Source of the DNA: Isochrysis galbana
Taxonomy: Eukaryota > Haptophyta > Isochrysidales > Isochrysidaceae
Reading direction: 5' to 3'
Assembly (NCBI GenBank): GCA_018136815.1
Contig: CM030932.1
Coordinates: 2,688,234 to 2,752,233 of the forward strand
Length of the DNA stretch: 64,000 nucleotides
Shown here: piece after piece, positions 1 to 11,200 of the stretch
Position numbering within the stretch: position 1 is the first letter of the stretch
Layout: every line of letters starts with the position of its first letter
The notes under the pieces: generated by a model
Databases searched by the model: none
Told to the model about the DNA's origin: nothing
What the model saw: only the letters and a program-made list of their open reading frames with translations
Made by a program: the position numbers and the translations under genes

Positions 1-1
1 C

Positions 2-3000
2 GGAATATCCGTTCCTGCCGACTTGTTGCTCCTTCGCGGTCGCGCTGTCACCAACGAGGCATGTCTGACTGGCGAGAGTGTGCCGCAAACAAAGGACGCC
101 CTAGTGATATCGCCGAAGGACATTGGCACACATCTCGACATACGTAAGGAGCACCGTGCGGCCATCCTATTTTCCGGGACGGAACTGATCCAACATGGCA
201 GCACTGACACCGGGGCAGGCAACGGCGAAGACCGATCCGCTTGCCGCGATGCTGATGATGCCATACACATCTGTCCAGAAATTCCCCCGCCGCCCGACGG
301 CGGATGTATATGCTACGTCTTAGCGACGGCTTTCTCGTCGTCCCAGGGGGAGCTGATGCGCTTGATCGAATTCTCTATGGATCAGGTGAGGCCATGCGCT
401 CGTCTGGAATATCAACGGTCAAGTAAGCATGCGGTCGATCACGAGCAACCATTACGATGTCTATGGCCCCGACGGCTCGGCCGCTTTTAGTGCCGCAAAG
501 CTGACCCATTCCTAAAGAGACACTGAGAGAGCTGTAAAGTGCAATCAAGGACTTCCGGGTCTTGCCTCGCCGTGGTGCCCCTCCCTTCTGCTACCTTGTG
601 GATTCTGAGTACCGGGGTGGCTGCTGCGTAGGTATCTTCGGATAAGTTGGAAACTCTTGGCTTGTTGCTATTGCTCCTCGCATTTGCCCTCGCCGCTGCC
701 AGCTATGTCTTCACACAAGGAGTCGCTGAGGGGAAGAAGTCCAAATATGAACTGGTGCATGAGCGGGACCTGCCAAATGCTGCCGAGGACCATTGCGCCT
801 CACTAGCGATGCTTTACTTGAGGGCATCGCCTCAACACCCAACCCTGCCTCTTTCGTACTATGCCGCACTTGCACGTTGGCCTCGATTATCTCCATGCCG
901 GCACCCTGTATCGCAGGCTCTGAAGTGCGCCCTCATCATCACGTCGGTCGTCCCGCCAGAGCTTCCCATGCAGACTGCCCTTGCAGTAAACACAGCGCTC
1001 ATGGCGCTTCACAAGGCGCAGGTATTCTGTACAGAACCATTCCGTGTCCCAATGGCGGGAAAAATCACCCATACACTCTTCGACAAGACGGGGACCATCA
1101 CGTCCGACGAACTTACCGCTCAAGGTCTCGTAAACGCGGATGATGAAGCCATCCCGGGTACGGCCGTCGCTGATGGTGAAGGCACTGACGCAGCTCATAC
1201 CGAGCTGAGCAAAAGCGCCTCGACAAGTCGGCGTAGTGGCGATGCTCCGGCGCGTGCCCTTGCACCGATGCCTACAGCATCCCAAGCGATTCTTACGGTC
1301 ATCGGTGGGTGTCACAGCCTCGCAACTGTTGGCGGTAGGATCACCGGGGACCCCATTGAGATCGCTGCACTCCGTGGCGTTGGCTGGAGATTCGATTCAG
1401 GCGTGGCAAAATGGCACGACATGGTGCCTGGTGCAGAGGCCATTGTGCGTGCAGCCGAGACGAGGCTTTCGCACACGGCGGTCCTCGCCAGCAGCACAGT
1501 GCATATTAATGCCCAGCATGCAAGATCGTCAGGAGCGGCAGCGAGCGTTTCACAACGAGGAACTCAAGCCACGGCCGGGTCGTCTTCGAGCGTAGCCTCA
1601 GTCGCAGCGGAAAGTCGCGCAGCACAGTACGCTCTCGACGCTGCAAAGGCGAAACTGATTCGCGCCAAAGAGAGGCGGGACGCCAAGGCCCGGCAGCAAG
1701 GTCAAGGTGGCATGCCCCTTCTTTCACTCGAGGTGCGGTGTGCCATGAGTACATGCGTTGGCGCCCCGTACCCCCATCGTCCTCTACGCACCGCCCAACC
1801 CTGCGCTTTGCGTTGCCATGTCTTGCTCACGCTCATCTCACTCTACCGGCAGGTAAGACCTATAGCTCGTCATCACTTCTCCTCTGCTCTACAGCGCATG
1901 TCGACTGTCGCCGTTGTGCGCAACTACAAAAGTGTGTCGGGAAGCATTGGCTCAGCAGTCTTGTGCCTCGTCAAGGGTTCGCCGGAGGCGGTTGGTCGGC
2001 TGCTACTCAAGGGGGACGGTGGCAAACCTCCTTGGTATGAAGCGACATACGAGGCCCTCGCGAGGTCTGGTGCCCGTGTGTTGGCGCTGGCTTACCGTGA
2101 AGTTTCAGGAGCCAGCGTAGATGACGCATCAAATTTAGCCCGGAAGCCGCGTGAGTGGGTCGAAACCGACTTGCGCTTCGCGGGGTTGCTCGCCTTCGGA
2201 TGCGCGGTGAGTGGAGATTCTTGATGCCATGCCTCGCGACGTCGCCTCTGATGGACCTTAGAAGCCGGCCACCAAAAGCGAACGAATGTAGTTTGACGCG
2301 CTCATTACCGGCTTTTCACGCAGACCGTTCTATGAAGTGCGATGTTGGGCGTTGCTCACCTTTTGTCTGTCAACCCCGCAGATACGCTCCGACTCCTCTG
2401 CAGTTATATACGCGCTCCGGCGGTCGGGTCATCTTGTCACAATGCTGACCGGCGACGCGCCGTTTACTGCACTTCATGTGGCACGGAGTGTGGGTATCTC
2501 TTCTCCGTCTGGCCAAGCACTTCTTCTCACGCGCCGATGCGAGGATGGAGACTTCTACTGGAAACCGGTGCCTGCAGGTGCCGTTATGGGCGAAGAAATG
2601 GGAACAATCCCCTTCAGTGTTGTTGGCGTCGGCGAGCTTCGAAAGAAGGGATTCGAGCTCCTTGTGATGGGCGACACGTGGTCAGAGCTGACGGCCGCAA
2701 AGGAGGACGCATGGAAGATGGCAGGGCTAGTTTCAGTCTTCGCACGGATGTCGCCGGAAGGCAAAGAACAAGTGTGCTGCCGAACCCTCCATCTTCCTGG
2801 GAATGGATTGTTCTTGCTCTCAACCCTCAATTCAGCTCCGAGGAGTGCATCTATGCATAGCTAAACAAGAGTTTCCGCTGTGGGAGGGAGAGCGTCCCAT
2901 GATATCGCCGCGTGCGCCGTGATGTGGGGCCTTATTTGGACAAGCGCGCCAATACTCATGAGCGCACCTGTGTAGTGATGCTTTCTTCCCTAAGATTTGA

Positions 3001-4553
3001 TCGTCACTTTGCTACAGGTAGTTCGCGCTCTGAATTCCCATGGTGCTCGCACTCTCATGTGTGGCGATGGAGGCAATGATGTGGGAGCCCTCAAAGCTGC
3101 TCATGTGGGCATCTCCCTACTCTCCGGCTTCGGCTCAGCGAACGTGTCTATACCATCACCAACCACCGATGCACCTTCGCCGGCCTCCAGCGCGGCCGGA
3201 TTTTCCGAGACAGCTCCAGCCTCTCGTTCATCAGACTATCAAAAACACCTTGCTGCATTTCACGCCGAATACAAGGATAAAGAGGATGAGGTAAAGCGCA
3301 AACTAGGTCCCTATACGCAGGAGGAGCGCGCTGCGCGCGAGGCACGCGGGCAGACGGGCTACATGACCTTGGTCATTGGGTCTGCATGGTGTGCTTTTAG
3401 CCGCATGCAGTCCGAGCTCGTCGCTGAGCGCCAGCGCCTTGCGCAAAAGCATGGGGTCTCGCCATCTGGCCGCGTACCTTCCTCCTTTGGAGATTCGTCC
3501 AACCGGGGCTTCCAAGATGTCGCTCTTTCGCGCGTGCTGTATGAAGAAAGTGACGGAGGTTCGATGCCAATGGTTCGTGTCGGCGACGCGTCTGTGGCGG
3601 CGCCGTTCACCTCGAAACTCCCATCCATTCGCTCCGCATGTGACGTGATCCGACAAGGTCATTGCGCGCTCGTGTCGACCGTTCAGCAGCAACAGATTTT
3701 GATACTACATTGCCTCATCTCAGCGTACTCACTCTCCGTACTTTCATTAGAGGGGTCGCGGTCCTCGGAGACGCAATTGCTCGCTTCAGGCGTGCTCCTC
3801 TCAATCGCATCAATCGCCTTCTCCTTTGCTCGACCTGTCGACACTCTTTCCGACGTCCTGCCCCTCCCTTCCATCTTCCACCCGGCCTTGTTCCTGTCCG
3901 TTCTTGGCCAACTTGCAATCCATGCCTCGTGCATGCTTGGCGCCGTCTCAATGGCTAAGAGAGCGATGGGGGAGGCGGCCATTTTGGAAGCGGTTGCGTC
4001 GGCACGTCTCGCCGACAAGCTGTATGAGGCAGGCGAGGAAGAGGCAGCCGCATCTGCACAAAGGCCAAATCTTTTGAACACGTTAGTCTTCCTTGTCGAG
4101 ACGGCACAGCAAGTGGCAGTCATGCTAGTCAACTACAAAGGCAGACCATGGATGAAAGGAGCTACCGAGAACCCTGCACTACTCTATTCGTTGGTCGCGC
4201 TTGCGTTTGGCGTCACTGCTTCCACATTGGAGATCGTCCCGCCGCTCAACGAGGCGCTTGGGCTCGTGCCGCTTCCAACCGAGGCGGAGCGCCTTTCGCT
4301 CCTTGGTCTTCTGGCGGCTACCTTGCTAGGGACACTGCTTTGGGATCGCCTTTGCGTGGCAATCTTTGCGCCCAAAATCTTTAGATGCCAGCTTGACGAG
4401 CTTGCCTCACTCTCGCTCTCTGACTTTTGGGGACCAAATGCTCTCCGCAACTTGGGCATAGCGCTTGGATTCATCTTTTGGCTCTTTTTTCTCGATGGCA
4501 ACATGCTTCTTTTATTCCCGGCCTATTTCATTTACCGCAAAATGGGCGCCTAA
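2..4553 (+). CDS. P5A-type ATPase (ATP13A1/Spf1-like), 5' end outside window
   Basis: P5A ATPases are ER-membrane transporters that extract misinserted transmembrane helices; they were earlier annotated as cation or manganese pumps. The window opens inside the gene. Exons that join in frame are 2-385, 632-754, 917-1730, 1853-2206, 2382-2771 and 3018-4553, all GT-AG. They give in order the actuator motif TGES (codons around 80), the P5A-specific membrane motif PPELPM, the phosphorylation motif DKTGT, the nucleotide-binding stretch HFSSALQRM, the hinge motif GDGGNDVGALK, and a C-terminal membrane block with several hydrophobic segments ending at TAA 4551-4553. The PPELPM motif separates P5A from P5B and other P-type ATPases. 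A Ser/Ala/Arg-rich insert sits near 1500-1720 in the nucleotide-binding domain, and a charged linker follows the hinge motif, as in relatives. The N-terminal third lies upstream. Family assignment is firm; the exact borders are read by eye. Confidence 0.93.
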
Positions 4554-4936
4554 GGCGGAGCACCAGGCGGACGATGCGGCCGCTGAGCTCAGAGAAGCAA
4601 AGAGAGAGCTGTATGCATCACACCACACTAGACATGTCACCTCCGTTCATCTTCCATTCGCGCCCAGCCACCCAACTCACCCCAGCATACGTGCCGATAT
4701 GAACACGCTATGACAACCCTGATAGAGCACTCAGAATCCGCACGCCGCATGAGCTCCAGTGAATCCTTGGCACTGCCAGGTTGGCACTTCCCTCTGCGCC
4801 CTCAATGCCGCTAGTTGTCACGTACGTAGTCGCCGAGCGCGAGGATGTAGTATAAGCGGACGTGTAGGTCTAGTCGCTGCGTTCCTCATCGCGTGCGCTA
4901 GTGTGATCACGTGATCCGGATGATAGATGAATCATG
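4554..4936. other. Intergenic region after the P5A ATPase
   Basis: No coding potential is visible here. This is probably the 3' UTR and terminator side of the ATPase gene. Near 4900-4940 the sequence becomes AT-rich as it enters the fold-back element. Confidence 0.4.
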
Positions 4937-5070
4937 TGAATAGTGAATAGTGAATAATTTTCAAGTATTCATGAGTTTTGCTGTCATGGCAATCATGAAT
5001 GGGGTAATAGTGAGCGCATCGCTATCACGACTCATGAATACTTGGCAAATGCTCTATTCACCCTCTATTC
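4937..5070. mobile_element. Small AT-rich fold-back element (MITE-like)
   Basis: Two arms form a long imperfect inverted repeat. The core AAGTATTCATGAGT at 4963-4976 is exactly reversed and complemented at 5030-5043. The outer arms carry repeated TGAATAG motifs on the left and CTATTCA motifs on the right. The base composition is much more AT-rich than its surroundings. There is no coding capacity, and no clear target-site duplication could be fixed, so the class is unknown. Confidence 0.55.
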
Positions 5071-5138
5071 ACCATGAATAGAGCCTATTCGAGGAACGTC
5101 TTGGTCTTGTGTCGGACTCTAGCGTTCTTTCGTCTTCA

Positions 5139-6060
5139 ACTAAGTTTATACTTAGCGTTCGCCCATGGGGGGGCACGAGCCCCCCCCCCCCCTCCCCTCT
5201 CCACTCCTCCCCTGCCATGGGGGAGGAACCACCTATGCTCTTGGCATGCCTGATGACTTGCCAGGAGCACAATGCCCTGCTGCCTGCTGACCCAGGCTTC
5301 TCTCACTAGCAGGCTCGCGTCCTAGCCTGTCGTGGCCAGCCCGTCGCTCCAACCCCAACCCCCCCTCCCCCCCTGGCCGACAGGCAGACAGGTGCAGAGT
5401 GGGGGCCCCTGAGGCTCAGGAGCGCCAGCGAGGGAGAGGCAAGGGCAGGGGAGGCCAGGGCCCAGCCCCAGCCTCCTCTGCCCCCTGAGCCCCTGAGCTG
5501 GCCTCCAGGAGCCTCCAGGGGTCCAGGGGTCGGCAGGGGCGGCTGCAGGCCTGTCCCTAGCGCGCCATCGCGCGTGCCGCAGGAGAGTGGAGAGCGCGCG
5601 CGGAGCAGGGGGTGGGCGGAGCAAGAGCTCCGCTCACCGAAAAATAGGTAAGTCCCGCGCCTGTTTATAGGATGAGGATAACAACTAACTTTATAGTTGG
5701 TCGCCATGGAGCGCGCCGCCGCTCCCCACCTCTCCTTCGGGTCCCCCACCGCGGGCGCCCCCGTAGCACCCATGGAGCTGTCGCTGGCGAAGCGACCGCG
5801 TCCACCCGCAGAGGCCGAGCAAGTGAGCGTGACCCCGGTCGCGCCACACGGCCCGTGGCCCCGGCCACACCAGCCACAGCAGCCATGCTGGCCCAGAAGG
5901 CGTTTATGCTTTTGTTTGACTGCCACAGGAAGGAATACCAAACAACAGGCCTGCCCCAGCCCGCCCCCTGCGCTTGGCCCGACGTAGTGCACACGCCCCC
6001 CCCCCCCCCCCCCCGATACCAAAGACAAAGGAATGTGGGGGCTAGTGTGTCGTGGATAAA
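5139..6060 (+). repeat. Dispersed repeat family A, copy 1
   Basis: This unit of about 0.9 kb has three parts. The first (5139-5680) begins with a TTTATACTTAG motif, has a C-run, and ends near GCCTGTTTATAG; it is present inverted at 51740-52285. The second (5690-5905) holds an Ala/Pro-rich frame beginning MVAMERAA, also present inverted at 52385-52620. The third (5905-6050) has GTAGTGCAC, a C-run and AAAGGAATG; it recurs near 7060-7200, 21785-22200 and 42555-42790. No reverse transcriptase or transposase is visible. It could be a retroposon or a non-autonomous DNA element. Confidence 0.6.
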
Positions 6061-6549
6061 GGGAGCCTCTCCGCGCCGCACGCTCTATCTACCCTTAGAG
6101 CGCGCTCCCTTTCGCGCCCTGTCTCCCCTCCCCTTCCGCCGCGTGTTCTATCTTAAGAGCGTGTCTCCCCAACACCCCGTACCTCTCCTCTCCTCCCGCC
6201 CCGAGTTCCCGCGCACGCAAGTCACAGCCGGGATTCCTTCCTTCCGTTCCCTCGTATCCTTTCGACGTTCCCTTGTTTCCTTGGCCAGAGAGGACGGGAG
6301 AGTCCCCGCGCCTCGCCGCCTCCCGCAATCCCTCCAGCGCCCGCCCCCTCCCCGCTCCATTAGTTTTCCCTCTGTTCCTATAGTTTTCCCGAGAGTGCTC
6401 CCATCGTCCCGTGTTCTTTTCCACTTCTGTTTCTGCTTCCCGGGAACTATCAGTAAAACTGATAGGGTCATGGGGGCCCCGTGCCCCCCTTCCTCCATCG
6501 CAGACAACCCCTGGGTGGGCCTGCACACTCAACCTCAGCCCCTGCCTGC
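6061..6549. other. C/T-rich non-coding spacer
   Basis: Pyrimidine-rich sequence with no recognisable gene. Open frames here are Pro/Arg/Ser-rich composition artefacts. Confidence 0.35.
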
Positions 6550-7290
6550 TGGCAGGGGCTGAGTTGACATCACTCTGGCCCAGACCCTCGCCGAGCGCGC
6601 GCCGCGCGCCGCACGCACTCGCCTGCACTGGCCCTCGCTCGTACTGACCCCCACTCCACCACTGAGCCACAGACCACGTGAGCCGACAGGAAGGCACCCA
6701 GGGCCAGCGAGGCCAGCGAGGGAGAAGCAGGAGAGGCCAGGGGCCCAGCCCCAGCCTCCATTGCCCCCTGAGCTGGCCCAGCTGGCCCTCTGGGGGGACC
6801 CGAGGGGCCCCTCAGAGGGGGACCATGGCGCGCGCAGGCATCGCACGCCCGTAGGAGAACGAAGAGAACGACGAAAAAAGCACGACAAAAAAGACACGAT
6901 CTGACACACAAAAAGGTAATACTCACGCCTGTTTACGGTATGTTTTCAGGCCGACACCTCGAGCGACATGCGAATGCCGCGAAAGCGCGGCGACACTTGA
7001 AAAAGACGCGAGAAGAGGGGGCCGAGACCTCCCAGGGGCACGAAGTGTCACAAGCAACAGGCGTTTACGTTTGTTTTGCCACAGGAACACCACACCAACA
7101 GGTCTGCCCCAGCCCACCCCCTGCACTTGGCCCGTTGTAGTGCACGCGGCCCCCCCCCCCGATACTAAAGACAAAGGAATGAAGGGGGTAGTGTAAGGGA
7201 GTGAGTGAACTGGGGTATAGGCGATGTCGTTAGTGAGTACCGTGAGTACGTGGACCCGTATAGCTAGCATGAGTAGCCCGAATCTTCAGA
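6550..7290 (+). repeat. Dispersed repeat family A, diverged copy 2
   Basis: The order matches copy 1: a GC-rich block with GGCCCAGCCCCAGCCTCC, then GGTAATACTCACGCCTGTTTA near 6915-6937, a different middle, then GTAGTGCAC, a C-run and AAAGGAATG at 7137-7180. A tail follows with GGCGATGTCG and GAATCTTCAGATG at 7210-7295. It is diverged and truncated relative to copy 1. Confidence 0.5.
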
Positions 7291-7539
7291 TGTTTTATTA
7301 TCTGTTTCTGCTTCCCGCGACATCGCTAGGACGCCCCGTTCGTGCCCCCGTTCTGTCTCCCATCTGCCCCTGTCCGTCATGCCCAGCCATGGCTCGCCCG
7401 TGCCGTCCCGTGTGCTCCCGTCCCGTGCCGCCTCCGGTCGCTCGTCCCGCCCCTCTCGTCCCGCGATTCATACATCCCATGTTACAGACCCACAACCACA
7501 ACCTCACACAGACTCACTACCACAGCTACTCCACAGCCC

Positions 7540-7665
7540 ACCACATAGTGTAAATAAAGGGAGTGAGTGTTCTGGGGTATAGGCGATGGCGTGAGTCGGT
7601 ACCGTGAGTGTGTGGTCCTTTATAGCTAGCGGTAGTAGCGCCTGAATCTTCAAATGTATTTTTTA
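7540..7665 (+). repeat. Second copy of the family A tail
   Basis: GGGAGTGAGTG, GGGGTATAGGCGATG, a GTACCGTGAGT motif, TATAGCTAGC and CTGAATCTTCAAATG occur in the same order as at 7195-7295, so the tail module is duplicated about 350 bp downstream. Confidence 0.5.
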
Positions 7666-8219
7666 GAACCGCGATGTGTGCGCCGTGCCTCGCCTACGCC
7701 ACAGTGTTTTCCTCAGCATGAGCACCACCGCAATATAAATGCAGAAATGAGCAAATTGGAAATGTAGAGTGCAAGTCAAGTACTGGCCTTCTCGAATTCA
7801 CTTCTGTTTCAACAAAATCTTCACATTGACATCGAGTCTGAGGTGAAAGGTGTGTGGGGAAGCAGTGGAGGCAGATGGGCACACGCAAACGCGAGTGGAA
7901 TCCACCTCCATTCATTCTTCACGTGTTTGCCAGCTCTCCTCTCATCTGTCTCGATGTCGAATGCAGAGAGTTGCTAGTGCGCAATGTGCCTTGGAAGCTA
8001 ATGAATGGGTTGGAATGGCTTGCAAGTATAGTTCAAGAGGTGCCAAACAACCAACCACGCACCGTGAGCTCAAGCCAATACGTGGGGTGTGAGCTTCTCG
8101 AATGATATGTATTGCAGTGCAGCTACAGTGCGTGACATGATACCATTCAAAGTGAAAGCAAGATGGCTGCACCTCGCTATTTGAGTCGCTATTTGAGATG
8201 CAGAAGCATCTCGACCACA
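7666..8219. other. Intergenic region on the 3' side of DOP1
   Basis: No convincing gene on either strand. It probably contains the 3' UTR of the minus-strand DOP1 gene that ends at 8220. Confidence 0.35.
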
Positions 8220-11200
8220 TCACACGACTCTTCTGACGCCAATGACCTGGCTTCGCGGAGGCTCGTCATCCTCGTCCAACCCGGCTAGATGAGGACGTAT
8301 CGCTCTGGCTGCTTCTAGCGGTGAGAGGAATGCACATCCAAGCAAAAGATCTATCATCGGGACGTCGATCTCGGTGCCGCGAGTTTCAAGTGCACACCTC
8401 GTCAAGTGATCGTGCAGTCTAGATGCGAATGGGGCCAGCTCGCTCATGTCGGTCAAAGTGCGTAGCGCCAGTAAGGGACGGCGGCGACCATCCGGGGATG
8501 GAGCGAGAAGGCTACCACCCGACGGACGACGTGAGAAAGATAGATCAGCCAGCGGCGGGCGCGTGATCGCTCCACTGCCCGATGGACGAGTTGGAGATAT
8601 GCTGATTGCCATCGACGACGGTGGGGCTTCCGTGGGTGGCGAGGAAGGGCGTGTTGCCGGCCGCAGTGCTGCAAGTGGCGCGAGGAGCGCCGCAAATTCG
8701 GAAGCACTGGGTCCATAAGGCGGGGGCGAAGAAGTCCCACCACTCCTAGGAACGAACATCCAGCCAAAAGGCGCAAAATCATCAGGAAGGACCGTGAGCA
8801 GCATATCCACAAGTTGGCATGCCGCAAGTAGAAGCGCAGGTTGTGCGGCAGACGGATTCAAGAGTACACGCTGCAGTTCAGCCATGGCTATGGGCCAAAG
8901 TGACGTGAGATTTTCTGGGGCGACGCGAACTGCTAGTACGCGAGCGCATTGCATGGCTCCGACCTATATCATGAGCAACATCATGAGGGAGATCGAGCTG
9001 AGCGGCAAGTGGGGCCAGAGTGAGGACCGCCGGTTGCATACCGCGACCGATATCACATCCCACCGCAACTATATGCCACCGCCCGCAAGCAGCGACCGCT
9101 TGGAACTCACCTGAACGACCCAGCGCACGGAACTAGCTGAATCCCCCGCGGTAGACCCAAACTTGAAGGCGGCAACCAATCGATCGATCAGCATACCTTG
9201 AAGAGCACCTACGTATTGATTTCGCTCACCCACCCAAAGCGCAAAAGAAAGGCGGCGAAGCAGGTCAGCTTGTGCCTCGGCCTCCTGAGCTCGCGATGCG
9301 AACCAACCTGCAGTAATGCCCGTCTTCCCAGCCAACAACGTCGAGATTGCCACCTTGGGCGTCTCGAGACAGAGGAAAGCATTCACGGCCCGAGCCCACA
9401 GGGGAAGTGTGCGACGGGAGAGGCCCGCGAAGAATCCTGGGGAGCCAAAGAGGCGCCCAACAGGCTTACGCCACGCCCGCGTTGTTGAGGGCACAGCGAT
9501 GACCCGAAGTAATACCAAAAGCGCTGCATGCGCGAGGCGCTCAGTGCGTGCTCGAGGAGCCCCACCACTAACCACAGTTTCGAGGGGTGACATAACAGCG
9601 GGAAGGAGCGCAACCAATAGCTCCATGGCGTGCTCTCGTCCCGATGGTTTCGGAGGAAAGAGTGCTGAGAGAAGAGGCATCATCGTGCGCTCGAGCCCGA
9701 GCAAGCACAGGACGCCCATGTCCGTTTCGTCCCATCCTGCGCAGTGAGGGCCCAGATCCAATAGGGGTGCATCGGGATCTCGTGGTGAACGATCAGCTCC
9801 ACCGGCTCGTTCGGGCCGGCGGGCGGAGCGCGAGAGCTGGGAGGCTAACGCGCGAAGTAGCAGCTCCGCCACATCTTTCGCCTGCGACAATGAAATGAAT
9901 GAATTGCATGAGTGAAAGGCCACAGAATGGAGTGGTCGCTCGTGTGTCACCACGTAGCCAAGGGCGCCGACTGCCCAAGTGCGCTGCTTTTCGAAGCTTG
10001 GCGAACAACCTGTTTCGACAGCAAGCATAAAGAACACTAACGCGCAACCAGCGGACGGGCCATCATCAAGATTTGTGGGGTCACTTGCCACACAACGTGC
10101 CCCACGACGCCTCCGTCCATAACCCCTTGTGTTGGGTGCGGCTCACCTCGTGCCTCTCCCGTGACTTCGTGAGTGGAGATGCGTCGCCCATCTCGTTCAT
10201 TCGTTGAACCCACTCCCACAAGATCACTGCCAGTCCTACCGGCGCGTATGGTAATGCAGCCACACCACCTCGCAGCAGGGCCACCAACCGCGGCCATGCC
10301 TCCGCTAGTGAGCGAACGGGTTGCGCAGTTTGTACATAACGGCATAGGAAGCGCAGCGAGACGTGCAACGGCACTCGCACAGGAGAAGCGCCCGGGCGGC
10401 CTTGCTGGACGATCTCAGCCGCCGTGCCGATGATCTGATTTGGAGTTGAATCCGGCAACTGAGGGAAGAAGAGGGAGACATCAATGAAAATGCTGCCAGT
10501 GGACCAACGTCTCCCCCGGGGGGCATGAGAGTAAACCAACATACTCCTAACACAGGTTGACTTCGCTGGGAAAAGGCAAGGCGTGTCAGGGGAAGACCGG
10601 TCTGCATGCGCCCTCCTAAGAATCCAGTTTAGCCACAACGGCGGTCAGCGCAGCGAGATTGTCTGAAGCACACGTCAGCTCCTCCGGCCAATGTTAAGGA
10701 GAGCCAATGGCCAGTTGCACTTCAATCCGTACCTGGGAGAGTAGCTCAAGCAATGCCTCCTCATTTACCCCGCCGCCGTAGTTCATGTCATAACTGCGGG
10801 CACGACCCTCCGCTTCATTCGGACAGGCAATCGTCACGAAAGCATTTTTGGGGCTGTAAGCGAAAGGGAAATATTCTCTATCACAACCGTGTGGTCTAGC
10901 GCTTCCGGGGGGGGCGTCTAAGGTTTGATGATTGAGTTCCGTCATTGCGGCCTGCATTCCGATCCTGGGTGCCGTAGCTGCATGCGGTGGAGCTCCGGGA
11001 GCGCTACCCGCGGCGCCCATATCAAGTTCGACGAGAACTTTCGCCGAACCCATGCAATGTTGTTCCCACACATACAAAACGGATGCCAGAAGTTCTCTCC
11101 GACAATGTGAGGCGAGCAAGGCCAGGGGTGCGAGAGCTAGCTGGCGTGAATGTGCGTCATTAGGCGGAGCCGCACGCCATGCGTGTAGCAAAGCCCAAAG

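Noticed and set aside
5672-6562. Plus-strand frame of 296 codons
   Set aside because: It crosses C-runs and repeat modules and is Arg/Pro-rich; the shared part in other copies shifts frame.
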